Notes: generated from the sequence alone by a model not told the origin. Counted from the first letter of the stretch, positions 1 through 7,151 are shown. The stretch is 10,357 nt of DNA from Bacillota bacterium (GCA_021820825.1 JAKADD010000061.1:1-10357); one strand, 5' to 3'. A program made the numbers and translations.

Positions 1-1019
1 TTACGGATCGACCCCTGGAGGATAATTTGCGTGAAATGCGGGAGGTGAAGCGCGCCTTTCCCGACCGCGCGGTTATCGCCTCGCTGATGGTCGACAACGT
101 GAAGGAGGTGTGGCAGGAAATTGTCAGGAGAGTGCAGGATGTCGGTGTGGATGGCTTTGAACTGAATTTCGGCTGTCCACACGGCATGTCTGAGCGAGGC
201 ATGGGATCGGCGGTTGGCCAGTCGCCAGAGTTTCTGCAACTGGCGACGGAGTGGGTCGTCGAGGTGGCCGAAGTTCCAGTGATCGTAAAATTGACGCCGA
301 ACATCACCGACATTCGTTACACGGCCCGCGCAGCGGCGCAAGGCGGCGCACACGCGGTCAGCATGATCAACACGATCAACAGCCTGATCGGGGTGGATCT
401 GAGTACATGGACGCCCATCCCGAACGTGGACGGGCTGAGCGCGCACGGCGGGTACTGCGGGCCGGCGGTCAAGCCGATCGCGCTGAACATGGTGGCGGAT
501 TGTGCGCGCGATCCATTGGTGGGAATCCCAATTTCCGGCATTGGCGGCGTGTCAACGTGGCAGGACGCGGTCGAATACATGCTGCTCGGCGCTTCCGGAG
601 TACAGGTCTGCACGGCGGTGATGCATCACGGATTTCGGATTGTGGAGGACATGATCGATGGTCTGAATCAGTACCTCGATGGGCGTGGCTTGTCATCGGC
701 CATGGATCTGGTGGGCAAAGCGGTCGGACGTGTTGTCAACTGGGGCGATCTGAATCTCGAATATAAAGTGGTCGCGCGGATTGATCAGGACAAGTGCATT
801 CACTGCAACAAATGTTACATCGCGTGCGAAGACGCTGCGCACCAGTGCATCGACCGGGTGGCCGAAGGTTCCGGGCAACTGGCGCTCGTGGTGGACGAGG
901 AGGAGTGCGTGGGATGCAATCTGTGCGCGATCGTGTGTCCTGTGGAGGATTGCATTGAGATGGCGCGCGTCGATGCGGGAGGTCAGGCGCTCAGTTGGCG
1001 GGAACGTCAGGCGCTTTAA
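1..1019 (+). CDS. preA: NAD-dependent dihydropyrimidine dehydrogenase subunit PreA, 5' end cut by the window
   Basis: Catalytic subunit that, with the flavin/iron-sulfur subunit PreT, reduces uracil or thymine to the 5,6-dihydro form in the cytosol, the first step of reductive pyrimidine breakdown. The frame is open from base 3 (reading TDRPLEDNLRE), so the gene enters from outside the window and about 85-90 N-terminal residues are missing; the TTG at 27 and ATG at 36 are internal. Visible: the FMN-barrel active-site loop NFGCPHGM with the expected catalytic Cys (codon 174-176), the KLTPNITD strand, the GIGGVSTW and GASGVQVCTA phosphate-binding segments, and two C-terminal 4Fe-4S motifs, CIHCNKCYIAC (codons 795-827) and CVGCNLCAIVC (codons 906-938). 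This barrel plus double ferredoxin layout is diagnostic for PreA and the C-terminal part of eukaryotic DPD. It lies 33 bases before hydA. The partner preT is predicted upstream. Confidence 0.95.
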   Translation, partial: TDRPLEDNLREMREVKRAFPDRAVIASLMVDNVKEVWQEIVRRVQDVGVDGFELNFGCPHGMSERGMGSAVGQSPEFLQLATEWVVEVAEVPVIVKLTPNITDIRYTARAAAQGGAHAVSMINTINSLIGVDLSTWTPIPNVDGLSAHGGYCGPAVKPIALNMVADCARDPLVGIPISGIGGVSTWQDAVEYMLLGASGVQVCTAVMHHGFRIVEDMIDGLNQYLDGRGLSSAMDLVGKAVGRVVNWGDLNLEYKVVARIDQDKCIHCNKCYIACEDAAHQCIDRVAEGSGQLALVVDEEECVGCNLCAIVCPVEDCIEMARVDAGGQALSWRERQAL

Positions 1020-1052
1020 TCCTCAAATAAATCACACGTTGGGGGTGTTCGG

Positions 1053-2444
1053 ATGGGAACGTTGATCCGGGGTGGAACGGTTGTCACCGCGAGCGATGTC
1101 AGCCGCGCGGACGTGCTGATGGAACACGGCGTCGTCACGGTTTTGGCGAATGATATCGCAACTGGCGAGCACCGTGTTCTGGACGCAGAGGGGTGCTACC
1201 TGTTCCCGGGCGGAGTCGATCCGCATACGCATCTTGATATGCCGTTTGGCGGCACGGTCACGGCGGACGACTTTCGCACTGGAACGATTGCGGCTGCTTT
1301 TGGCGGAACCACAACCGTCGTCGATTTTGCGCTGCATCAAAAGGGCGACACATTGGCGAATTCGTTGCAAACATGGCATCGCAAGGCGGAGGGCAAGGCC
1401 GCCATCGATTACGCATTTCACATGATGATCGGAGACATGCGCGATGAGGTAATGCAGGAGATCCCGCAGATCGTCGAGCGCGAGGGCGTCTCTTCATTCA
1501 AGTTGTTCATGGCGTACAAAAACAACCTGCAGGTCGATGACGAGACGCTGTTTCGGGTCCTGCGCATGGCGGCGCGCGTAGGGGCGCTGGTTCAGGTGCA
1601 CGCGGAAAACGGCGATGTGATTGAGGTGTTGGTGAAAGAAGCGCTGGCAAACGGTCAGACGGAGCCCAAATACCATGCGCTCACGCGCCCGCCTGAGGCG
1701 GAGGGAGAGGCCACGGCGCGGGCCATTCGTCTGGCGGAGATCGCGGGCGCCCCACTCTATGTGGTGCACGTGACATGCGCCCAGGCGGCGGATGCGATCT
1801 CCGATGCGCGCAAGCGCGGACTGCCGATATACGGGGAGACTTGCCCGCAGTATCTGGTCTGCGATTACACGGATTATGAGCGCCCCGACTTCGCGGGCGC
1901 GAAGTATGTGATGTCGCCGCCGCTGCGCGACAAGTCGCACCAGGATGTGCTCTGGAACAAGCTGCGCAACATGGAGTTGCAGGTGTTGGGTTCGGACCAG
2001 TGTTCCTTCAATCTGAAGGGCCAGAAGGAACTGGGGCGGCACGACTTTTCGTTGATCCCGAACGGCTCTCCGACGATCGAAGACCGGATGTCCATTCTCT
2101 ATCACCACGGTGTTCACGAGGGTCGGATCGGCCTGAACAAATTTGTGGCCCTGACGTCGACGAACGCCGCGAAACTGTTTGGACTGTTTCCGCGCAAGGG
2201 CACGATCGCCGTGGGCAGCGACGCTGACATTGTGGTGTGGGACCCCAAAGCGCAGCGCACTATCTCGGCGGCCACGCACCACATGAACGTTGATAACAGC
2301 ATCTTCGAGGGGTTTCAGGTCGCGGGCACGCCGAGGCAAGTATTTCTGCGCGGCGAGCTGATCGTGGATCAGAACCAATTTGTGGGCAAGCCGGGAATGG
2401 GGCAGTTTCAAAGGTGTGACCCGATTTCACCGATTCAACTGTAA
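1053..2444 (+). CDS. hydA: dihydropyrimidinase (D-hydantoinase family)
   Basis: Cytosolic amidohydrolase that opens dihydrouracil or dihydrothymine to N-carbamoyl-beta-alanine (or its methyl analogue); relatives also open 5-substituted hydantoins. The 463-residue length is normal. All ligands of the binuclear metal centre are present at the positions usual for bacterial D-hydantoinases: H58 and H60 in GVDPHTH, carboxylated K150 and catalytic Y155 in SFKLFMAYK, H183 in VHAENGD, H239 in VVHVT, and D315 in GSDQCSF. The QCSFNLKGQKELG stretch is typical of the dihydropyrimidinase branch. The ATG at 1053 gives the family N-terminus (MGTLIRGGTVV) and has a GGGGG ribosome-binding run about 8-10 bases upstream. 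It sits between preA and the carbamoyl-amidase, the order expected from the pathway. Substrate choice between dihydropyrimidine and hydantoin rests on this context. Confidence 0.95.
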   Translation: MGTLIRGGTVVTASDVSRADVLMEHGVVTVLANDIATGEHRVLDAEGCYLFPGGVDPHTHLDMPFGGTVTADDFRTGTIAAAFGGTTTVVDFALHQKGDTLANSLQTWHRKAEGKAAIDYAFHMMIGDMRDEVMQEIPQIVEREGVSSFKLFMAYKNNLQVDDETLFRVLRMAARVGALVQVHAENGDVIEVLVKEALANGQTEPKYHALTRPPEAEGEATARAIRLAEIAGAPLYVVHVTCAQAADAISDARKRGLPIYGETCPQYLVCDYTDYERPDFAGAKYVMSPPLRDKSHQDVLWNKLRNMELQVLGSDQCSFNLKGQKELGRHDFSLIPNGSPTIEDRMSILYHHGVHEGRIGLNKFVALTSTNAAKLFGLFPRKGTIAVGSDADIVVWDPKAQRTISAATHHMNVDNSIFEGFQVAGTPRQVFLRGELIVDQNQFVGKPGMGQFQRCDPISPIQL

Positions 2445-2469
2445 ATGGGCGAATGAGGAGGCGATCTCG

Positions 2470-3360
2470 ATGGATTCTAAAGTGAAGATTGGACTTTTAC
2501 AGACGCATCACGATGTGGACGGCGGGGAAGCGGTCGCTGTGCACAAGCGGGCGGCCATTGACAAGCATGTGAGGATGATTCACGAGGCAGCGGCGCAGGG
2601 CGCGCAGATCATCTGCCTGCAGGAAATATTCTTCGGACCCTACTTTTGTACGGAACAGAATCCAAAGTGGTATGCGGCCGCCGAACGCGTGCCGGAAGGA
2701 GAGACAGTCCGGCTGATGCAGGATCTCGCGAAGGAACTCGGCGTCGTGTTGATCGTTCCCGTCTATGAAGAGGAGTTGCCTGGCGTGTATTACAACACGG
2801 CTGCGGTGATCGACGCCGACGGGAAGTATCTCGGCAAGTACCGCAAGCACCATCTGCCGCAGGTGCAGGCGGGCCCGGCGGGCTGCGGGTTTTGGGAGAA
2901 GTACTATTTTAAACCGGGCAATCTGGGCTATCCTGTCTTTACGACGGCGTACGCCAACATCGGGGTCTACATCTGTTACGACCGACATTTTCCGGAAGGC
3001 GCGCGCCTGCTGGGATTGAACGGCGCGGAGATCGTGTTCAACCCGTCGGCGACAGTGGCCGGTCTTTCGGAATATCTCTGGAAGCTGGAGCAGCCTGCGC
3101 ACGCAGTGGCCAACGGCTACTATCTGGCGGCGATCAACCGGGTAGGCTATGAGACCCCCTGGAATATGGGGGAATTTTACGGGCAATCGTATCTGGTGGA
3201 CCCGCGGGGCAGTTTTGTGGCGATGGGCAGCCGTGACCGCGACGAGATTGTGATTGGCGACATGGATCGCGACGTGATGACCGAGGTCCGCAACACCTGG
3301 CAGTTTTATCGCGACAGGCGACCGGAGACGTACGGAGACTTGACGCGTCTTTTGCCGTAG
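2470..3360 (+). CDS. N-carbamoyl-beta-alanine amidohydrolase (beta-ureidopropionase), nitrilase superfamily
   Basis: Hydrolyses N-carbamoyl-beta-alanine to beta-alanine, CO2 and ammonia, the third step of the reductive pyrimidine route. The 296-residue protein carries the Glu-Lys-Cys triad of carbon-nitrogen hydrolases: E52 in CLQEIFFGPYF, K126 in KYRKHHLP, and C169 in VYICYDRHFPEG; E143 in FWEKYYFKPG is the usual accessory acid. The ATG at 2470 was chosen because GAGGAG (2456-2460 region) lies about 9 bases upstream and the protein then starts MDSKVKIGLLQ, the first beta strand of the fold; in-frame codons upstream to 2380 overlap hydA and look non-native. The gap to hydA is 25 bases and to the permease 40 bases, so co-transcription is likely. 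Other amidase branches, such as N-carbamoyl-D-amino-acid hydrolase or agmatine deiminase partners, are less likely given the neighbours. Confidence 0.92.
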   Translation: MDSKVKIGLLQTHHDVDGGEAVAVHKRAAIDKHVRMIHEAAAQGAQIICLQEIFFGPYFCTEQNPKWYAAAERVPEGETVRLMQDLAKELGVVLIVPVYEEELPGVYYNTAAVIDADGKYLGKYRKHHLPQVQAGPAGCGFWEKYYFKPGNLGYPVFTTAYANIGVYICYDRHFPEGARLLGLNGAEIVFNPSATVAGLSEYLWKLEQPAHAVANGYYLAAINRVGYETPWNMGEFYGQSYLVDPRGSFVAMGSRDRDEIVIGDMDRDVMTEVRNTWQFYRDRRPETYGDLTRLLP

Positions 3361-3400
3361 AGGCAGGCTAACTCGAACTTTCAGAATAGGGGGACGATAC

Positions 3401-4924
3401 ATGGCTACACAAGTTGCCAGCGGCGACGTGGTCACTCTGACCGATTCGGCGATCGCAAGCGTCAGTGGAAACCGGGCACTGTGGAATGAAGATTTACGTC
3501 CGTGCACGACTGAGGAACACACCTGGCCTGGCGCCAAGTTCGCGTCGCTGTGGATTGGCATGAGCATTTGTCTGCCGACATACTCGATGGCAAGCGGCAT
3601 GATCGCACTGGGGATGAATTGGTGGGAAGCCGTACTGACGATTCTGGTTGGCAGCCTGATTGTACTGATACCGATTTTGCTTGTTTCGCACGCTGGCACG
3701 AAGTTTGGCATCCCCTATCCTGTCTTTGCCCGGCTGTGGTTCGGAAGTCGCGGCGCGCATATTCCGGCGCTCGCGAGAGCGGTGATCGCGGCTGGGTGGT
3801 TTGGCATCAATTGCTGGTTTGGCGGATTGGCGCTGGACGCGATTTTGGGCCGCATTGTGCCTGGCTGGGAAGCGATCGCCTGGCATTTAGGGATATCGTT
3901 TACGGTCTTCTGGCTGATCAATGTGGCGGTCGCCACCAGAGGTCCGCAGGCGATCGGCAAGCTGGCTGTATTTGCGGCGCCGACGCTGGCTTTGTCGGCC
4001 GTCGTGCTGTTGATCTGGGCAGGCGCGAGCGCCGGGGGATTTGGCACGATCCTGAGCGCTCCCGCCAAGATTCACGGGCTGGCCTTCTGGGCGATCTTTT
4101 ACCCCTCTGTGATTGGGGTCATCGCTTTTTGGGCGACTCTTGCCCTCAATATCCCCGACTACACTCGCTACGCCAGGACGCAAAAAGGACAGACGATGGG
4201 GCAACTCCTGTCCATGCCCTTGACCATGGCCCTGTTTTCCTTTATCGGAATTGCGGTGACATCAGCCACAGTCATCCTGTACGGTCAGCCGCTATGGAAT
4301 CCGGTCGATCTGATTTTGAAATTTCCCACATTTATTGTCGTCATCGCCGGAATCGTTGTCATCCTTTCCTCCGTCACCATAAATGTTGGCGCGAATGTGA
4401 TGGCGCCGGCGAGAGCGTTTGAGAATCTGTCGCCGCGCCGGATCAATTTTGCGCTGGGAGCGATCATGGCGGGTGTTCTTGCTTTGGCCATGCAACCGTG
4501 GTATGTCATGGCGCAGTTCAGCAACTACATCTTCACCTGGTTGGGAACATACGGCGTGCTGCTCGGGCCTTTCGACGGGATTGCCATCGCCGATTACTGG
4601 CTGGTCCGCTCGCGCAAACTGGATTTGCTGCAACTCTACACGATGAACGGGCGCTACGATTATTCGCGCGGCTTCAACCTGAAGGCAGTCTATGCGCTCC
4701 TGATCGGTTGGGGCATTGCGTTGTTGGGACTGCTGATTCCACCGCTGTACTTTCTGTGGAGCGGCGGGTGGCTGTTCGGTCTCCTCGGCGGGATGTTCAG
4801 TTACTGGCTGATGATGAAGAGCGAAAAATCCGTGCTGTCCGAACATGAGTATGACGCACTGACCGTGCAGGCGACGCCTGCTCTGGCCGTCGGTTCGAAA
4901 GTGGACCCTTCCACGCTCGGGTAG
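3401..4924 (+). CDS. NCS1-family nucleobase/hydantoin/allantoin permease
   Basis: Integral membrane symporter of the nucleobase-cation-symport-1 family, with about twelve hydrophobic segments over 507 residues. The N-terminal cytosolic stretch NEDLRPCTTEEHTWPG is a family hallmark. Further NCS1 features are GWFGINCWFGG around residues 132-142 and FWATLALNIPDYTRYAR around residues 243-259; W133 and W244 appear to correspond to the aromatic residues that sandwich the substrate ring in the hydantoin transporter Mhp1. The position after WFGI is Asn (N137) where I recall Mhp1 having Gln. The ATG at 3401 follows AGGGGGA by about 8 bases. Being last in the pyrimidine operon, it probably imports uracil or thymine, but dihydropyrimidines or hydantoins are also possible. 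Substrate cannot be read from sequence alone. The last roughly 25 residues are polar and presumably cytosolic. Confidence 0.92.
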   Translation: MATQVASGDVVTLTDSAIASVSGNRALWNEDLRPCTTEEHTWPGAKFASLWIGMSICLPTYSMASGMIALGMNWWEAVLTILVGSLIVLIPILLVSHAGTKFGIPYPVFARLWFGSRGAHIPALARAVIAAGWFGINCWFGGLALDAILGRIVPGWEAIAWHLGISFTVFWLINVAVATRGPQAIGKLAVFAAPTLALSAVVLLIWAGASAGGFGTILSAPAKIHGLAFWAIFYPSVIGVIAFWATLALNIPDYTRYARTQKGQTMGQLLSMPLTMALFSFIGIAVTSATVILYGQPLWNPVDLILKFPTFIVVIAGIVVILSSVTINVGANVMAPARAFENLSPRRINFALGAIMAGVLALAMQPWYVMAQFSNYIFTWLGTYGVLLGPFDGIAIADYWLVRSRKLDLLQLYTMNGRYDYSRGFNLKAVYALLIGWGIALLGLLIPPLYFLWSGGWLFGLLGGMFSYWLMMKSEKSVLSEHEYDALTVQATPALAVGSKVDPSTLG

Positions 4925-4951
4925 CGGGTGGCTGGGATGTGTGGGAAAAAC

Positions 4952-4987
4952 CATCCCGTCCGCGTTCGCGGCGTTGCGGACGGGATG
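4952..4987. terminator. hairpin after the pyrimidine operon, T-run on the minus strand
   Basis: A perfect 12-base inverted repeat, CATCCCGTCCGC (4952-4963) and GCGGACGGGATG (4976-4987), with a 12-base loop, starts 27 bases after the permease stop. Read on the plus strand it has no T-run after it. Read on the minus strand the stem is followed within two bases by TTTTT (4946-4950 complement). It may stop antisense transcription or be a small palindromic repeat of the genome. Confidence 0.6.
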
Positions 4988-4992
4988 ACAGT

Positions 4993-5068
4993 AACGCATC
5001 TTGACTCAAACATGATAAGTGGCTGGCGAAGGCACAAACTTATCATGTGATCAAGGTGCGTTTTTCTT
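4993..5068 (+). terminator. long rho-independent terminator of the pyrimidine operon
   Basis: A long stem is formed by AACGCATCTTGA (4993-5004) with TCAAGGTGCGTT (5051-5062; one G-U pair in RNA) and ACATGATAAGT (5010-5020) with ACTTATCATGT (5038-5048; perfect). The two helices are separated by a small asymmetric internal loop (5 and 2 bases), and the apical loop is 17 bases. The stem runs directly into TTTTTCTT (5061-5068). This fits transcription termination of preA-hydA-amidase-permease on the plus strand. Confidence 0.75.
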
Positions 5069-5293
5069 GCGAATTAGTCGCGAGAGGGGTGGAGAGTGGC
5101 GTGTATCGTTGGCCTATGCGGGTGAGCGATGCAACAGGAGAGCCGGGTCAGGAGTGAGCGTTTCTGTATCTGCCCGGCGTATAAACGGCTGATGTACAAG
5201 CGGCTGATGTACGACGGCACACGTGTCTTGCGGTATACTGACATTGAAATGTCCGGGAGACAGCCTGCACGCAAGTGAAGGGGGCGGATCACG
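5069..5293. other. intergenic stretch with a 15-base-period direct repeat
   Basis: No convincing gene is seen here. It holds a 12-base direct repeat CGGCTGATGTAC at 5186-5197 and 5201-5212 (period 15), then a TATACT (5234-5239) that could be a -10 box for the small broken gene at 5294, although no good -35 box is placed 16-18 bases ahead of it. A short palindrome ACATTgaaATGT follows the TATACT. The repeat may be a regulator-binding site for the downstream gene. Confidence 0.35.
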
Positions 5294-5622
5294 ATGAATA
5301 TGGAGTCATTTGTCAGTGATCACCGCAGAGTCGAGGAGCGGTCTCTGCGCCTGCATGAGGCGATCGTCGAGAAGCTGCGGACCAATCCCAAACCCGTCTT
5401 GCGTAGGGCCCGCACCAATATTGAACGGGCAAGATCAGACCCGTATCCGCAAGCTATACACGAGAGTGGGATCGGCTTTTGTGCGGTCGCCTCGACGAAC
5501 TGATTGCGGTTATGGTCGATGACGGCGAATATGCGCGTTCGTTGCGGCAAGCCTCTCCATTCGCGGGAAAGTTCGACAGCAGTTGTGTCAACGGTGCTTC
5601 GTGCAGCGACGGCGGGAGTTGA
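5294..5622 (+). pseudogene. broken small antitoxin-like protein (SLxLH...SPFAG family), frameshifted
   Basis: The ATG at 5294 follows a strong GAAGGGGG site and opens a frame whose first part (VEERSLRLHEAIVEKL, then RRARTNIERARSD) matches, from memory, the N-terminal half of small antitoxin-like proteins common in Actinobacteria and some Bacillota. The frame ends early at 5501-5503. The C-terminal half continues in another frame from about 5467: WDRLLCGRLDELIAVMVDD, then YARSLRQASPFAGK (to 5571), the conserved end of the same family. Removing two bases from GAGAG at 5462-5466 restores HEWDRLLCG, so a duplicated AG dinucleotide explains the break. After SPFAG the tail is unlike the family, so the 3' end is also damaged. 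Family membership is recalled from pattern, not searched. The role would be antidote to a nucleotidyltransferase-type toxin, which is inference. Confidence 0.65.
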
Positions 5623-5660
5623 CTTGTGCGATCGCTGGCGTGGAGTCAGTGTTGAGGTAG
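5588..5660 (+). pseudogene. possible trace of the partner nucleotidyltransferase toxin
   Basis: Two short stretches in different frames read STVLRAATAG (from 5588) and ELTCAIAGVESVLR (5616-5657). Together they parallel the start of nucleotidyltransferase-type toxins that follow the antitoxin-like family, which I recall as roughly ELEHVLRAAA...VVIGSQSVLG. If so, the toxin gene survives only as about 25 codons with a frameshift between the pieces. The match is short and degenerate and could be chance. It is listed because position, order and strand agree with the expected gene pair. Confidence 0.25.
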
Positions 5661-5711
5661 CATGCCTGTTTGGGGTCTTACGTCGCTAATAGGCAGGAGA
5701 ATTCAACAACA

Positions 5712-6515
5712 ATGAGGATGTGCGGCGGTAACATGAACGAGTTTTTGACCTATGTAATCAGCACTCTAACTGAGGGTTTTGAGGGCATTCAAGCTATCGT
5801 CTTACGGGGTTCTCAACAGACTGCTCAAGTCGTGGATATGTGGTCGGATTACGATTTATTGATTGTACTGAATCCGTCGGCAAGCATCGATGAGAATAAG
5901 TTTATTCAAACGGTGAATAAGATTGGGCGTGTCGTTGGCTGTGAACTATACAGGGAACACAATTCCGTTCTGTATAGAACTGCCATCGAGTTCAGGTCTT
6001 CGATTCAACTTTTGGACACGACTGTATGCTCTTATCAGGAATGGGTCAGTAAGGAGCCCCCTGAGAGTCAAAAAATCGTATTGGGGCAAATAGAGCCTAG
6101 TTCCGTACCAAAGGTACCACCAGTGGCGGATAAACCGTTTAGACCAGATGACAGGCAGATCAACCCAACTTGGTTTAAATACGTCGGCGCAATAAAGAGA
6201 TTTTGCCGGAACGACAATCTAATTGGTATGCACTTACTACTTGATCTTGTCAGGGAGTATCTCGTTTTGCAAATGGTTGAGAGGGACAACCTCCACAAAA
6301 CGAACATTCATCGATTTGGAGACGACGAGCATCTACCTGATGCTATCAAGCTTTCTCATATAGACGAATCGAACAAGGAGCAGGTTTTGGACTACATTGC
6401 AAAACTTGCATCCGAATACGATCAAAAGCTTGTTTCCATGATCGAGGGCTATAGCAGCCGATATCACTTGGTTCTTCAGTATATTGAACGTTCCAAGGCG
6501 AATCTATTGCGGTAG
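5712..6515 (+). CDS. orphan nucleotidyltransferase, distantly like aminoglycoside 6-adenylyltransferase (AadE)
   Basis: A 267-residue protein (260 from the alternative ATG at 5733). Near the N-terminus it has the polymerase-beta-type nucleotidyltransferase signature: RGSQQT, a short loop, then WSDYDLLIVL. The Gly-Ser and the Asp-x-Asp pair bind nucleotide and metal. A strand with SSIQLLD may carry the third acid. The C-terminal half is helical (WFKYVGAIKRFCRND, MHLLLDLVREYLVLQ), as in aminoglycoside adenylyltransferases. The 5712 ATG has AGGAGA ending 11 bases upstream; the 5733 ATG gives a more natural N-terminus (MNEFLTYVIS) but a weaker site. It would transfer a nucleotide to a small molecule or protein; antibiotic resistance is possible but not shown. 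Codon and base use look AT-richer than the operon upstream, and the neighbours are decayed genes, which suggests acquisition by transfer. Confidence 0.8.
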   Translation: MRMCGGNMNEFLTYVISTLTEGFEGIQAIVLRGSQQTAQVVDMWSDYDLLIVLNPSASIDENKFIQTVNKIGRVVGCELYREHNSVLYRTAIEFRSSIQLLDTTVCSYQEWVSKEPPESQKIVLGQIEPSSVPKVPPVADKPFRPDDRQINPTWFKYVGAIKRFCRNDNLIGMHLLLDLVREYLVLQMVERDNLHKTNIHRFGDDEHLPDAIKLSHIDESNKEQVLDYIAKLASEYDQKLVSMIEGYSSRYHLVLQYIERSKANLLR

Positions 6516-6649
6516 TGAGGTTTGTTTCCTGGGGGCATTGCACCTGTTTCTTCTTCAGCTATCGGGGGCGTAAATTTAATGTGGTCTACCTGTCGGATGA
6601 TTACTCGGTTCCACCAGGGCATTTTGGTTGTCTAAAGGATTTATCATAA
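6515..6649 (+). CDS. doubtful 44-codon ORF overlapping the nucleotidyltransferase stop
   Basis: A GTG overlapping the preceding stop (TAGTG) opens 44 codons (MRFVSWGHCT ... GRKFNVVYLSDDYSVPPG ... KDLS) ending at TAA 6647-6649. The overlap would permit translational coupling. The peptide is rich in aromatic residues and I recognise no family; it has no separate ribosome-binding site. It may be a chance frame or a leftover 3' piece of a lost gene. Confidence 0.2.
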   Translation: MRFVSWGHCTCFFFSYRGRKFNVVYLSDDYSVPPGHFGCLKDLS

Positions 6650-6906
6650 TAATGGTAGGTCGCTGGATCTTGTGTATTATAATATATTGGGTGTTGGGAA
6701 ATCACCTAATTTTGACCACATCATTCGGTGCATTTGTTGTGAACGCATGTGTGCAGGCCTCATTTATAGCCATCCCATTCTTGGCAAAGCAAGCACACCT
6801 GGGCGCACAAGGATTAGGACTGCTGAATATGGGCATTTGGCATCGGTGGCGCGGTCGCTGCGGTTTACTTCGCTTTCGTCAGAATTAAAAAGCCAACCCC
6901 AAGAAT
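6640..6906 (+). pseudogene. remnant of an MFS transporter (middle part), frameshifted
   Basis: From about 6688 the frame reads WVLGNHLILTTSFGAFVVNA, continues through FIAIPFLAKQ and GAQGLGLLNMGI, then after an extra T within 6836-6838 continues in the next frame as GIGGAVAAVYFAFVRIKKP up to about 6903. This resembles the region around transmembrane segments 7-8 of major facilitator proteins of the drug-efflux type. Both ends are missing: upstream sequence (to about 6640) is a poorly matching hydrophobic stretch, and downstream the frame runs into the reverse strand of a sigma-factor fragment. About 75 residues of a protein normally around 400 remain. It cannot be functional. The family call is from pattern and moderately secure. 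Confidence 0.6.
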
Positions 6907-6911
6907 GACGC

Positions 6912-7151
6912 GTCGCGCAGCGCGGGAGAACCCGGTAGAACCACGCTTTCAATTTGGCAGGGTCACGGACGCGACTTCGGTTCTTGTAAAGGACCATCAG
7001 GGCATCCTGAACGACATCTTGCCGTCTTGGCGGTTTCGAGAATGAGTTGGCTTATGCGAAACGCTTCAGGCCACACATCGTGGACGAATTGATCAAATGT
7101 CGCCTCGTTCCCAGACAGAAGATCCGCAGCGTGTGATTTGGTCCATTCCAT
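6912..7151 (-). pseudogene. ECF-type sigma-70 factor, region 2 only, frameshifted and truncated
   Basis: On the minus strand an ATG at 7151-7149, preceded by an AGGGGTG site about 6-8 bases upstream (a GTG at 7160 is the alternative), starts MEWTKSHAADLLSGNE, then WPEAFRISQLILETAK. The frame then breaks. One base lower, from about 7020, the other frame gives DVVQDALMVLYKNRSRVRD followed by LKAWFYRVL, the core-binding and -10-binding part (region 2) of extracytoplasmic-function sigma factors. A single-base indel within 7017-7022 joins the two halves (KT-[A/E]-DVVQDA). After RVLPRCATR the similarity stops near 6912 and regions 3-4, including the -35-binding helix-turn-helix, are absent. The truncation point coincides with the end of the MFS remnant on the other strand, so one deletion or recombination probably destroyed both. 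No anti-sigma gene is recognisable next to it. Confidence 0.75.

Noticed and set aside
1494..2411. Long open frame of 305 codons on the minus strand
   Set aside because: It lies wholly inside hydA, which has every catalytic residue; the reverse frame is a high-GC shadow with Arg/His-rich composition and no family features.
2497..3711. Minus-strand open frame of 404 codons
   Set aside because: It spans the amidase gene, the gap and the permease start; composition is Arg/Val/His-rich and there is no ribosome-binding site. It is a shadow frame.
3550..4422. Plus-strand open frame of 290 codons inside the permease
   Set aside because: It is an out-of-frame shadow of the transporter, rich in Arg, Asp, Gly and Trp, and lacks hydrophobic segments.
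5010..5048. Inverted repeat ACATGATAAGT/ACTTATCATGT as terminal repeats of a mini mobile element
   Set aside because: The arms are only 17 bases apart, are extended by a second paired segment outside them, and run into a T-run; a terminator explains all of this. No target-site duplication is seen.
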